DNA from: Casuarina equisetifolia
Taxonomy: Eukaryota > Streptophyta > Magnoliopsida > Fagales > Casuarinaceae
Assembly (NCBI GenBank): GCA_028551475.1
Contig: CM052359.1
Coordinates: 4,713,583-4,777,582, forward strand
Reading direction: 5' to 3'
DNA length: 64,000 nucleotides
The notes under the pieces are model-generated. The model was not told where the DNA came from, did no database searches, and saw only the letters and a program-made list of their open reading frames with translations. Positions within the stretch are counted from its first letter, which is position 1. Every line of letters begins with the position of its first letter. Of this stretch, positions 48,156 to 63,831 are shown piece after piece. The position numbers and the translations under genes are program-made.

Positions 48156-50609
48156 TCATAAAGGTAGTCTGTTGAGCCACCCATCTTGATTGATGAATGA
48201 TGATGTAGAGAATTGATCGAGTTCAGATCGACTCAGCTGCTTCATCCATGGAACTCGCTTGCTCTTTTCGGATCCAGGTCCTTTGCAGTCAACCTCAGCA
48301 TACGTAAGGTTAGCCCTATATTTGTTGCAGAAAAAAAAAAAAAACATTTTTAAGTCACCCATGAGAAGGGAAAGTTTGCAAGAAAATGTTTTGTATAAAC
48401 AAGAAGCATTTTCTAACTACTACTTTTCCTGACATTAAGAGATAAGCATGATAAATTATCATTGATGGTAACCAAGGTTGAGTTGTGTTTAGTGTGATTC
48501 AAAATTTGGGATAAAGATAAAATGGTAATTTTCTTTGGTAGTGTTTCTTCTAAACAATTTACGTAAAAACAAATACATTTGATGCCGAACCTAAGATTAA
48601 GAAATTTCATGGAACACTTGCTCCCAACTAAGATAGGCACTCATTGACAATATTATTTATCCTTGTTTGCAACGTGTGATTGTTAGAGGCAACTAAGTTA
48701 GGCACTCATTTACAATATTATTTATACTTGTTTGTAATATATGACTTTTAGAGAAGAACTTACTCATGCCCTATGTTTTCCCAAGCACTCCAACCTTCAG
48801 GGGAAACTATACCATCAAACTCTGTCTCTTGAAATATAACTCTAGAGTAAGCACGATAAGCTCTACCTAGGAGAGCTATACCAGTCCCCTTAACAAAACC
48901 TCTTCGAAACACAAAGCCAGAAGTATCGTCTGGGGAGTCTCGACCTTGAGCAGTTACATAACCAACAAGACCTTGTGTAAGAAATGGCCCCATTGTAACA
49001 TTTATCAGAAACTCCTGCACACAAAGCGGTGGACAATTGGTGAATACCATTTTAGCTTCCATTGAACTTGAGCAAATGAATTTATTTCTGGTACTCAAAA
49101 GTGTGTCTTGGAGAAAAGTAGAAAATCCCAAAATTGAAAATTAATAAATTACAACTCCATAAACATAAGGGAAGTCAATCCAAAATCACAAAAATCATCA
49201 ATATCTTTTGTGTCTATATGTGTTTGTTGTAAGATAGCATTAATCTCCCAATAATTAATGCATGCAAATGTGCTAATAATGATCAAGTGATCTATTCCGA
49301 CTCACTAACTAGCGTTGTATACTGATTATTTTACTACCAAAAGGTTGTTGCACTCGAACCTAAACTTTAAGGCCAAATCTTATTCTTATCTAAAATTCAA
49401 ATTAAAATAAGTAAATCTTTATTTCTTGTGAAGATTATTATTCAATATTTAAGTAACTTAGGACTTTGCCACATAGCTTTTAACAAATGCAATATTAACA
49501 TTTTCCGCGAGTTTATGCCTCTTTTGTTTTAACTATAGTAATATCTTCGGCATTTAAAAGATCAAACAAGTACTTGGTTGTCAATTACCTCATATACAGA
49601 TTGCCCAGCTCCCCAGATGAAATCTACGCCGCCTTCAAAGTAGCAGGTCTTGAAGTAGTGGCGTCCCCCTACATCCCAAAGGGTATCTTGAAATCCCGCA
49701 AAACCACAATCATAAAAGGCTGACTTATCACCATAAATTCTGGCCGCTAATGCCCATCCTAATTGCCCATCTACCACATTTCCATTGTTGAATTCCAAAG
49801 CTGCAGCTCGAGCAAAGGAGTTCTAGATGGTTTTGTAAATTTCATCCACATGCGTCATCAATAAGATCACCAAATATAAGCATTAACTTTCAAGCCTCCT
49901 CTAAGACAACTTACAAACTATAAAAATAATATGCATGAAAGTTTATCCAAGCATAGAATAATCAAGAAGTGAGGAAGTCTTTGTGCCTTCTATAACATTG
50001 GCTTTATCTTTAATTATCTTAAACTACAAATGACAAACATGTAAGTAAAACTCTTTGCATGTTATCTAGTACTCCGAAAACTGAAGCCAAAAACAGATTG
50101 GTGGGTTCTTTCGTTTACCTCAAAAGTAATGCCTTTGAAAATAACATTATCAGGATTTGATGTGAACGTTGCACTGACATCTGTCTGTCCATGATCGCCA
50201 TATGAAATGACTGTGGTACGGCTACTCTTTCCTTCCAAAAAAAGACACTGTCTATCCACAGGAATCTGTACCTTCTCTCTGCACACAAATGAAATTAGAC
50301 CTCAAAAACAAGAAACTCCATGATCGTATAAGTTATCACCTTCTGAAGTTGATGATTAGTATGCAAATCTCACTTGTATTTGCCCGGAGAGATCAGCACT
50401 TTCACCCATTGATCGTTGTTGGGAGGAATGGAATCAATGGCGGCTTGTATGGTATTGAATAGTCCTTTGTCAGGCTGGACCAATGGGTCCACCGTTATGG
50501 TGTATGCAACTCCCGAAGTACCATTTCCGTTTCTGCAGTCTAAAGCCCGAGAAACTCCAATTGTGGAAAACAGTATGAGAGCGAAAACGAAGGGTGGAAG
50601 AAGCTGCAT
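48156..50609 (-). CDS. Pectin methylesterase (pectinesterase), secreted, without pro-domain
   Basis: Five exons on the minus strand join in frame (50609-50374, 50278-50119, 49822-49589, 49014-48764, 48315-48156), giving 346 residues. The enzyme removes methyl esters from cell-wall homogalacturonan. A signal peptide (about 1-22, [20 protein letters not shown]) targets it to the apoplast, and there is no inhibitor-like pro-domain. Active-site landmarks: GKYKE (76-80), Q152, GFQDTL (Q177, D178), DFIWG (D199) and LGRAY (R261); these correspond to the glutamines, catalytic aspartates and arginine known for carrot PME. The Trp of the LGRPW motif is Tyr263. Tyr at this place may occur in other members of this subgroup, so activity need not be lost. 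The ATG at 50666 in the same frame was rejected because it lies inside the TATA box. Confidence 0.92.
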
Positions 50610-50663
50610 GGTGGTTGAAGATTTTCGGTCCAAGCCTTTACCAGTGTCTCTTGGATAATGGTT

Positions 50664-50675
50664 CATTTATAATAC
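50664..50675 (-). promoter_or_regulatory. TATA box of the pectinesterase gene
   Basis: The minus strand reads TATTATAAATG just upstream, placing the transcription start near 50640 and the start codon at 50609. The upstream in-frame ATG overlaps this box. Confidence 0.55.
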
Positions 50676-51560
50676 AGCAGATGGGATTCCTTTATCTGTT
50701 TTCATTTTCCAATCTGTAGAAAGAATCTTGACTAAGAACCCATTCCGGATTCTTCCTTTTGTGTCAAACAGTTTGCAACTTTGTAGCAAGGATAGAAGGA
50801 AGTCCACAGAAGAACTTCATTTCTTTCCCTTTACGTCGAACGGAAATGGATTCTGCATGGTGAAAAAATCAGCCATTAAAGACTCGGGATCGAGAACAAT
50901 CACATAAACGAGATGGCTGATGCTCCTTTGGCAGATCCAGGTTGTTTACCCAAAATCATTGTCGGCATATTTATGACTCCAACTCGGAACTTAATCGCGC
51001 GAGTGAAGCTCCGCTGTTAGGGATTCTGGGTAAACGTTCCCGAAAATAGTTTCTAAATAAATAGTCTTTTCGTCTTAAGCCTAGCAAATAGATGTTACTA
51101 TTGTTGCTTTTTATATTAGGGTTGCTTTTAAGGCTTAGGTTGTTTTGTGTTTAAGACAAGATTTGTTTAATGAGGGGTGAATGTTACGGCCTTAACCCAA
51201 GCCCATGTTTTGGTTAGACAGCGATGATGTCAGCCTACCGTATTTCATATTTCCTCACTGTAATGTGGAAGGCATGGGAGAATGAAATTTCAGCGGAGTT
51301 TTCTTCAGGGTTTCCCTCCATAACTACCTCCTTCAATGAAGTTCCCTTACCTCTTAGGGTTCATGGCTCCCATGAACCCCATATCCATCCCAAATGGTTC
51401 CTATGCACTTAAATGATGCCAACCATGGTCATCCACTGCCCACTGTTTGCAAGATACTTGTTGATGAAGTTCACGTCAACAAGCAATGTTTTTTTTCTTT
51501 TCTTTTCTTTTTTTTAGATAAAAGAGATGAAGTGACTTGAATTTCGGATTTAAAAGTCTT
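50676..51560. other. Intergenic upstream of the pectinesterase gene
   Basis: No gene supported. A short plus-strand frame (51224-51412) has no recognisable domain. Confidence 0.45.
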
Positions 51561-51599
51561 TCACCAACAACCTTTAATCAAAGGAAAAAAGAATCTAAT

Positions 51600-52330
51600 A
51601 AAAGAGATAAATAATTCTTATTCTAGTCTAGCTTTTATGATAAGCAATCATAGTAAAATTAAAAGACAAAAAGCAAGATTGGCCACAAACTATAAAAGAC
51701 TTAATGAGCAATTAAAGTTTGATGGCTACTTTGTTCTTAAAAAAAATGTCTTCGTTAATCAAACTAAGGGTTTAAAATATTTAGTAACGTTGACTTTAAG
51801 TTAAAGTCTAGGAAATGTAATTAATTGAGAAATCTTAAACTTTAACAATTTTCAATACTTCAAGAGAACATTATTATTGGAATGTAACACCTTTAGACTG
51901 AATATAGCCTCTCAAGTTTTTCATAAGTGGATAGACAAGATCTTTCAAGACCTTAAAGATTTTTGTGTAGTATATGTATAGATGGCATTCTTGTGTTTTC
52001 TAAAATCTCAAAAGAATACAAAAAGCACCTTAAAATTATTTGTGAAACATTCTAAAGAAATGAAATATTATTTCTCTTAAGAAAATAGAAGTTGTAAAAG
52101 AATTTATTGAATTATTAGTATTAGTTTTAAATCAATCATATTTAGAACTTCAAGAACATATTATTTCGAAAGATAATTTTCAGAAAATATCAACGATAGG
52201 AAACAATTGAAAAGTTTTCTAGGAATTCCTAATTATGGAAGAAATTATATAAAATATTTATCTAAAAAAAGATATCCCTTTATTTTAAAAACTTAAGAAA
52301 GATAGAGTTGAGAGAGCGTGATTGGAGCGA
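51600..52330 (+). mobile_element. Endogenous pararetrovirus fragment C: reverse transcriptase relic
   Basis: Despite many stops and frame changes, the plus strand keeps an ordered set of phrases typical of Caulimoviridae/Gypsy-type reverse transcriptase: a finger-palm block near 51690-51750, a template-grip region near 51880-51935, the remains of the catalytic palm near 51960-52010 (the expected YxDD is disrupted), and the thumb with the LGLVL/FLGxLNY-like segments near 52130-52250. It is on the opposite strand from fragments A and B and far from them, so it is an independent insertion. A Gypsy retrotransposon is the main alternative; the fit to pararetroviruses is by recalled motif wording. 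Confidence 0.5.
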
Positions 52331-53980
52331 TTACGCAAGACATACATCTTTAAAAAAAAATCTCAAAATAATAATTATGGTTAGATTCTTTCTATTTGTT
52401 TTACCTTTGCTAAAACCATATAGTCTATACGTTTTTTAAATCACTTCTTAAAATGTTTAGTTTTATCTTTTATCCATATTTATTTTCACCATTATCAATT
52501 AAAAATGTTCTACATCCTATTAATTGTTTTTAATGGAAAGTGTGTAGTACAACTCACATTAAAAGAATTATAATGTCAATTTATACAAAAGAGACTACCT
52601 TAGCCGGAGCCATGACCAAGAAAAGAGATAGAATAAGGACAAAGCAAGAAAAGCCTAAGGCAAAGGAGACTTTCACGTTCCACCACTAGATGAGCAACCT
52701 TTTTATCATTTTATTCTGATTTTTTCTTCTTTTTGTTCCTCCACCACTAAGTGGATTCTTTCTCCACTTTGTCTTTACATACTTTTGTTTGCAATTTTCA
52801 AGTTCCCATTGTTTTGAAGCCTTGTTCCTACAAATTCCACCCCAAAGCCTCTATAACTTTAATGGCAAAGTCAAATAAACTCGACCCATAAGGGGATTGC
52901 AGGTTTCCTTGAATCATAAGTTCATTGCACAGCATGAAATGAACAAGTGCTAAGAGTCTTGTACTGTATTTGAGCCACCCCTTACAATAAGAGGAACCAA
53001 GACATGTAGATTGTTTATTTTACATGAGTGCATGCAAGAGACACAAAGGGCTGAATTTATCAGACAATTCTTACATTCAGGCATGTTTTATCTGCTACAG
53101 ATAAATAGCCAATAAAGCTAATGCTTACTTCCCGTTTTTCATTCTTAAGAACTCATCTTTACCATAAACAAGGGCAAACTAAACCCTTTTTATGCCCAAG
53201 GAAGGTACTCAAGAATCGCTGCTTTTGGTTTTAAACAAGTCACATGCCAACAAGCACTGCATAGAAAAGCTCACTGAACCAAAACATGCACCAATCATAA
53301 CATCATGGGAGTCAAACAGTAACATGAAAACAGAGTCTGGTGTCAAGATTTACCAAATCGTAATAAACAAAAAAAAATCTCATGCAACCAAGATGAAGCA
53401 CAATAGCTCCACAGATTCTAACTTCATTCAGATGTAACAATTTTCTCCAAAGAGAAACACTTACAACGCAAATGGTAGCCACTAAGAAGGAGCTATATAC
53501 ACAAAAGTTGTCGCCAAACTCCACAGAACCAAAGCATCAAAGCAACTAAGACATAAACAGTCCTCAAAATTAAAATTAAATCGGATAATATAGGTTCTTT
53601 GCCTCGATTAACTGAAACAAGGATTAGCCAACCATATTAAACTTGTTTCTGCACAGTTAAGAAGCATTAACATCGAGGATATGAACCTAAATAAGAACAA
53701 GGAAGATTAGAAAGAGAAAATTAGGACACCGAAAACTGAGGTCAAAAACTTCAATTTTCCTGAAAATACTCAAAAAATTTCATGTACTAGAAGCATACAT
53801 GAAGCTCGAGAACATGTGTAACTTCTAAGCATGACTCACCCAAGCCTGCACATCAAACACGAGATGCTACAGGGAAATAATTGATTCACCATGCCATAAA
53901 CCCGGTAACATGATCTCAATTGCTCATATTTCCATACCACAAGCTCACATGATAACCATAGCACCCATATTTCATAAGAA
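52331..53980. other. Intergenic DNA, no gene seen
   Basis: AT-rich. The right part (from about 53.8 kb) is probably the 3' region of the zinc-finger gene. Confidence 0.45.
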
Positions 53981-53985
53981 TTGGC

Positions 53986-53993
53986 CATCATCG

Positions 53994-54034
<41 letters not shown>

Positions 54035-54046
54035 GTTATCATCATC
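53986..54046. repeat. (CAT)n microsatellite
   Basis: About 18 CAT units with one or two interruptions. It lies 150-210 bp past the stop codon of the zinc-finger gene, so probably in its 3' untranslated region. It produces poly-Met reading frames that are not genes. Confidence 0.9.
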
Positions 54047-54194
54047 TCATCACGAAGGCAGATAATATACATTCCAAACACTACAAGCCAATCGCCTGCT
54101 TGACCCCGATGACAAAACAGACAAAAACAAAGAAAACAAAGGACAAAGTAGAACCCCCACAGAAAGCAACGAAGCGATTGGCGGACGAGAATTT

Positions 54195-54509
54195 TCACTT
54201 CTTGTGGCTGCCGCGGATACCTGGTCGAACCTTGGAGGACTCGACGGCACGGCTAGCGTGGAGATCAACGAGCTTGGACTCGTCGAACGGAATCTTTGGG
54301 TGCCTGGCGTCGTGATGAATCTGCATCGACTTCAGGTCTGGCGCCGTCACCTTGCAGAGAGGGCACTCCAGCTTGGCGTGCCCACCCTTCTCTACGCCCG
54401 ACCGATCCGCCTGCCCGGCCTTACCGCCGCCACGGTTAGTCGTGGCCGCGTCAATCTTCAGGGCGATCTCCTTGGCAGTGTGCTTCTTCGGCTTGGCCTT
54501 CCCCGTCAT
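54195..54509 (-). CDS. Small C2H2 zinc-finger protein (At2g23090 / ZNF706-like, SERF-type N-terminus)
   Basis: A single-exon, 104-residue protein. The N-terminus is Lys-rich and resembles the 4F5/SERF class (MTGKAKPKKHTAKEIALKID). A single C2H2 finger follows: CPLC (C49, C52), then H65 and H70 in HHDARH. Downstream is the conserved PKIPFDESKLVDLHA tail. The closest family I recall is the conserved eukaryotic small protein related to human ZNF706. Function in plants is poorly known. The sequence around the coding region is GC-richer than its neighbours. A TATA-like CTATAAATAG lies about 135 bp upstream of the start codon (54643-54652, minus strand). Confidence 0.88.
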   Translation of the reverse strand: MTGKAKPKKHTAKEIALKIDAATTNRGGGKAGQADRSGVEKGGHAKLECPLCKVTAPDLKSMQIHHDARHPKIPFDESKLVDLHASRAVESSKVRPGIRGSHKK

Positions 54510-54642
54510 CCTCTGACTCCGATCAAACTAGCCTTGAACAGAAGTAACTGAGGCAGAACCCCCAACTGAAGAGGGAAAAGAAGAGGTAGAGAAAACCCTA
54601 GATTGGGGGAGAGAAGGGGATGAATTTGCGAGGGAGTCAATA

Positions 54643-54652
54643 CTATTTATAG
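54643..54652 (-). promoter_or_regulatory. TATA box of the zinc-finger gene
   Basis: CTATAAATAG on the minus strand; transcription start expected near 54615, leaving a leader of about 105 bases. Confidence 0.6.
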
Positions 54653-54820
54653 AGGCTTATCTGTGATCGGATCATGTAGTGGTGGGCCGGAGTTTATATA
54701 ATCTTCGTGAGTTGGTAGGGTTTGATTGCTTGGATTTGGGCCTCTTTATATTCTCCACCAAAGAAAAGGATTCTGAATTCCCGGGCAGTAGGACCAAAGT
54801 TTTTGCATATAATCATTTAT

Positions 54821-54956
54821 ATTCATGTATGAAGTTAAAGATAATATAACTTCAATTGTATTTTTATTTATTTAATGTATTTTGTATTCATATTCATGTA
54901 TGAAGTTAAAGATAATATAACTTCAATTGTATTTTATTTATTTAATGTATTTTGTT
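54821..54956. repeat. 71-bp tandem duplication
   Basis: Two units start ATTCATGTATGAAGTTAAAG at 54821 and 54892, nearly identical apart from one T in a poly-T run. Intergenic. Confidence 0.88.
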
Positions 54957-55883
54957 TAATCTCAACAAATGTACGTTATGAATTCTGTTCAACCATATAT
55001 ATATAATTAGTCAACAAGTGCTTAACTGAAGGATACGTAAGTGAATGCTTGAGTTTATTTCTAAAAAAATTCAAAAAAATACATACACGATTAATTGTTC
55101 ATATACCAAATAAAACCTTTTGTTAAATATGTAAGGAAAAAATTGGATCACTTTAGAAATTTCTTAATATTAGCCCTTCAAAATAATGATCATACTTTTT
55201 AAGAAGTCTTTTTGTAGCCAACCCCTAATAGAAGTTCAATTATATAATCAGTTTTTCTTTTGTTCACCCTTCCCTTCCTTACTTCTTTACTTAAAATTTA
55301 GATTATTCTGAGTATTATTCTTATCTATGTTAGGTGAGCTATATCATGAATATGGATAATACTATCAAACATGTTTTGCGTGGAAAGTACAAATAAAATT
55401 ATATGAGATTTAACACTTCCAAATTATGAAGTCAAAATACACAAGCATGCTGCAATAGCCCATGATCCATCCCCCATGCAGCTTTTCCGAAGTCTGCCTG
55501 GCAGATTCACTCGATCATATACCCCAGAAAATCTGAATCATAGCTAGAATAAAAACAATGGCAATAACATATTGAGAAAAGGTGTAAAATTTTCATTTCA
55601 GTCTGGAAAACAGAACGACCTTTTTTCTGCAACCACCTGGAGTTCTTGTATGTAGCAATATAGACCAACAAAAAAAAAAACTGGTTTGAAACAGTGCTTT
55701 TCCTATGTGCAAAAATGGAAGACTGCAATTGAAGATGTGCACTCTGATTTTGAAAACTAAAGCAAGGACGATTTCGAATGACCAGTGTTTGCAATAAAGG
55801 TGTGTGACTAAAAGCACACCTTAGCGAAACCAATTAAAAAGAAAAGGAAAGAATGAAAGAAAGAAACGCTCGTTGAAGTCCTG
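54957..55883. other. Intergenic and 3' region of the phosphatase gene
   Basis: AT-rich; nothing beyond a probable 3' untranslated region of the DSP gene near 55.5-55.9 kb. Confidence 0.45.
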
Positions 55884-60220
<4,337 letters not shown>

Positions 60221-60229
60221 TGAAACTTT

Positions 60230-61270
60230 AAAAGTTAAATAAAGCTAATTTTTGTTTTGTTTATTTTTAACTTGTAGCAATAGAAAGGTGTGCTCTAGAT
60301 TAAATACCATATCAACCAATGAATGATTTAATTGAACTCCTCTAAATAATTCATTTAGCTTGTTAAAAATAATTTGATATATAAGTCTCACATTATTTAA
60401 ATTGTAGTAGATAATCATATAAAGAAGAGATTTTACAATCTTAAGTTAACTTTTGGATATATTAAGCTTTTTAATATAGTATTAAATTCAAAATTTAAAT
60501 GCAGTATTTTTTCCCTCATAAATGAAAATTCATTCAAAAAAACATTTCCTTACACTCAATGCTTAAGAAGAGATTATATTAAAAATAATATAACATAAAC
60601 TTCACATTACCTATGTCAAGTTGAGAAAGAAAAGCTTGATATCATTGAGTTAACTTTTCCAGTTAAGTTATTTAATATAGTCTTGCAACTAAGATTCAAA
60701 TGCAGCACCCATTTACTCTTAAATAAAATTCTTATTCAAATTGTTTCCCCACACTCAACTCTAGATGAGAGAATGCATTAAAAATTATATGAAATAAGTC
60801 TCACATTATCTAAATCAAACTAAAGGCTATTTTTGTAAATAAGAAAGACCATATCATTATTAACTTTTAAGTAAAATTAAGCTTTTTAACATAATATTAA
60901 AATTAAGATTTATGTGGCACATACATTCACTCAAAAAAGAAAAAAAGGTACTCATGCAAAGTATTCCTAATGCTCAACTCTTGGGGTGGAGTATTTTAAA
61001 ATTTGTGTGACATAAGTTCCATATTATTCAAATATTATTTAAAAATCATTTTTCACCTCTCATTCTTCATTTTACTTTTAATTAGAATTAAAATTTTAAT
61101 ATATTATTTAACCTCATATTTAAACTTTTTAATAGTGAATCTAGCACCATTTACTTTTAGATAAAACTTGATGCAGGAAATCTTTTCTCAAGATAAGAAT
61201 ATGTATTAAACTTATGCAATATAAGTTTTAAGGTATCTAAATTGTATGTGGGAATCCTCAACTTGTTACT
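60230..61270. repeat. Degenerate tandem array, about 210-bp period, at least five units
   Basis: Two anchor phrases recur at steady spacing. ATAAGTCTCACATTAT-like motifs lie near 60383, 60596, 60795, 61011 and (weakly) 61213. GTTAACTTTT...TTAAGCTTTTTAATATAGTATTA-like motifs lie near 60440, 60651 and 60860. Other shared phrases are CACTCAATGCTTAAG / CACTCAACTCTAGA / GCTCAACTCTTGG. Units differ from each other by many substitutions, so the array is old. No coding content. Confidence 0.65.
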
Positions 61271-61560
61271 TTTAAATAAACTTTCAACTACAATTCACTT
61301 TCTAACAAATTATTTTAAAAAGAGAAGGAAACAAAACTTTGACTACCCCAATTCAACCAAACCTTCAAAAAAAAAAAAAAATCAACCAAAACCCAAACAA
61401 CCCGACCCAATTTAATTCCAAACAGACAAAGGAATTGAACAGCCCAGGAAAGAAAAGAAAAGACCCAACTTGGTCCCAGACATACAAATGATTTGAAGAG
61501 CCCAGAAAAGAAAAGAAAAAAAAAAAAGGAAAAGAAAGGAAAGAAAGTATGGGATAAACG

Positions 61561-61589
61561 GATAAGGTTGTGTGGATATGTCGTCCAAT
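61561..61589 (+). promoter_or_regulatory. I-box and CCAAT motif upstream of psaL
   Basis: GATAAG (61561-61566) and CCAAT (61585-61589) lie about 150-175 bp before the start codon. GATAAG is a known light-response element of photosynthesis genes. No TATA box is seen between here and the start; a pyrimidine-rich stretch (61668-61725) precedes the ATG. Confidence 0.4.
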
Positions 61590-61736
61590 GAGATGATTCG
61601 GGCATTGTCAACCACAGCCTCTTCAACATTTTGGACAAAACATGGTCCCTCTAAAATCTACTGCTTTCAGTTCTCTTTCTCCTTCACGTCTTCCCACTTC
61701 TTAGCAAACCTTCTTATCTCTTCTGGGAGCAACGCC

Positions 61737-62774
61737 ATGGCAGCGGCTTCTCCAGTGGCCAGCCAGCTCAAGTATAACTTCACCTCGCCGATCGCAAGAG
61801 CTTTGGTCTTCCCCAGAGGCCTCTCAGCCTCTCCCCTCAAACCCTTGCCTTCTAGGAGACGCCCTTCCTTCTCCATCAAAGCCGTCCAGTCTGAAAAGGT
61901 AAATATCACACCTACTTTTCTCATCCTGCTTAACTCATCCAGATATGCATATATGTGATGTAAGGTATACTCGATTAAAGATGAAGACGGCATGTACTTG
62001 TAGCCTAAATCTTATCTTCGTATTCATAAACTTTCTTATACCAAGCACTTGACTCAATTAGTAGTAAGCATTGTCTAGATTTATCGGTCTTAAGTTCAAC
62101 ATATAGATGTGTGAACTTTGAATCCATAATATTGGTCGATAGGTGATGAACTTTACTATGGCTCAATCTTAGATGACAGCACGAGAACAATGAAGTATAA
62201 CCAGCTGAGAGAGACGACTTCTGTGTAGATTCTGAAGCTGAAGATTCTCAAAACATTTTCTTCTTCTGTTTCAATTTTGCAGCCAACTTTCCAGGTTATT
62301 CAGCCCATCAATGGTGACCCTTTCATTGGAACCCTGGAGACTCCGGTGACGTCCAGTCCCCTGATTGCCTGGTACCTCTCAAACCTTCCGGCCTACAGGA
62401 CGGCAGTCAGCCCGCTCCTGAGGGGCGTGGAGGTGGGGCTCGCCCACGGGTTTCTCCTTGTCGGACCCTTCGTCAAGGCTGGGCCATTGAGGAATACTCC
62501 CTACGCCGGGGGAGCCGGGTCTCTGGCGGCAGCTGGTCTCGTTGTCATCCTCAGCATCTGCTTGACGATTTACGGCATTTCATCCTTCAACGAGGGAGAG
62601 CCATCCACTGCCCCCTCATTGACCCTCACTGGCAGGAAGAAGGAGCCTGACCAGTTGCAGACCGCCGATGGGTGGGCCAAGTTCACCGGCGGGTTCTTCT
62701 TCGGTGGGATTTCCGGTGTCACTTGGGCATACTTCCTCCTCTATGTCCTCAACCTGCCCTACTACTTCAAGTGA
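61737..62774 (+). CDS. psaL: Photosystem I reaction centre subunit XI, chloroplast precursor (PsaL)
   Basis: Two exons join in phase 0 (61737-61898, 62283-62774), giving 217 residues, the usual length for plant PsaL precursors. PsaL is a thylakoid membrane subunit of photosystem I that lies at the side where LHCII docks in plants. Residues 1-50 form a Ser/Arg/Pro-rich chloroplast transit peptide ([20 protein letters not shown]), followed by the mature sequence with [39 protein letters not shown] and the [17 protein letters not shown] helix. The C-terminal part contains two further membrane segments and ends [10 protein letters not shown]. The start at 61737 is favoured because the upstream part of the frame lacks transit-peptide character. 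No lesion seen. Confidence 0.96.
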
Positions 62775-63598
62775 AATTTTGTTCATCTATGCTTTTCTCT
62801 TATTGTATGGTCTTAATTTGGGAAGCAAACATGAAAATTTGTATATTAGATGACCAAAATGATGCATCAATTTTCTGCTTAAATTCAGGACTTCCCGTCA
62901 TTATGGACTTGTACATTTGAATTTTCACATATATCTGAATTTCATCTTTCTATTTATTATTCTAAATTATCCACCTATGTTTTTATCTCTTTTTTAGCAA
63001 AATAATTAGTGTTAACAATCTTGTAACTAACCACCCTATTTTTCTTCATTTGTTAAATTCATAAAGCTTTTTTTTTTTATTTATCATATAAAACAACAGT
63101 TAGAACTAATGTTACAGTTGATACCTTATTAACTAATAGATGACAAGCCCCTAACTTAGTTGAGATATTTTATATGAATAGTTTACAAACATTCATTATT
63201 CACAAAGGAAAAATGTTTTGTGTTAAAAAACTAATGATCGTACTTTACTATATTTGGATTAATGTTTGATTTATTATCCTAAAAGCTAATTTAAGTCTGA
63301 TTTTGTTTTAAATAAAAGTTGTTCGATTTTGGGATTCGTTATACCAAAGAATTAAGTCTGATTAAAAAAAAAAAAAAAACTAAGTCCGAAGTGTCACATA
63401 ATTACAAAAGCAAATTCATTATAGAAGTAGAACTTCCAAGCAATCACCAAGGAGGTTTTGATGTACATGAAAAAGACGGCAAGAGATTTCCAAACTGTTT
63501 GGATTAGTTTTAAATACAGATACCTATTATTTCTATCAACATCACCAATATGATCAATATTGGCACTGCCATTCATCGTAAAAAAAGAATTTAAAAGC
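62775..63598. other. psaL 3' region and intergenic DNA
   Basis: Holds the psaL 3' untranslated region; the rest is AT-rich with poly-A and poly-T runs. No gene seen. Confidence 0.5.
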
Positions 63599-63831
63599 TT
63601 AAGTAGAACCATTAAGAAGACTTGCATCAACATGTGCAGCCTTGGAGGGTTCAAACTGCTGCAGAGAAGCTGAAGGAGAAGACAACATCTCAGGAGTAAT
63701 GAGATTATCCCACCCCATCATGGGGTTTGTTGTTGCAGAACCATCCCATCCTATGTGTGTCACATGCTTCACATCTGTTGGACATCCTATTTCCATGTCC
63801 ATCGCCAGGTCTTCTAAATCTTCTTTGTAGA
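63599..63831 (-). CDS. ROP-interactive CRIB-motif protein (RIC), last exon only
   Basis: The minus strand carries an exon entered through a good acceptor (TTTGCAG, just right of 63831) and ending at a TAA at 63601-63599. It encodes YKEDLEDLAMDMEIGCPTDV followed by KHVTHIGWDG, a clear CRIB motif (I-x-P-x4-H-x2-H-x-G type) as found in RIC10/RIC11-like effectors that bind active ROP GTPases and act on the cytoskeleton or vesicle traffic. About 45 residues follow the motif, ending ASLLNGST. Earlier exons lie to the right, beyond the window edge or in its last 170 bases, which I could not resolve. Confidence 0.75.

Noticed and set aside
50610..50666. Longer pectinesterase N-terminus starting at 50666
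   Set aside because: That ATG overlaps the TATA box, and the extra residues precede a good signal peptide.
53836..54198. Minus-strand reading frame with a long poly-Met run
   Set aside because: It is the translation of the CAT microsatellite in the 3' region of the zinc-finger gene.
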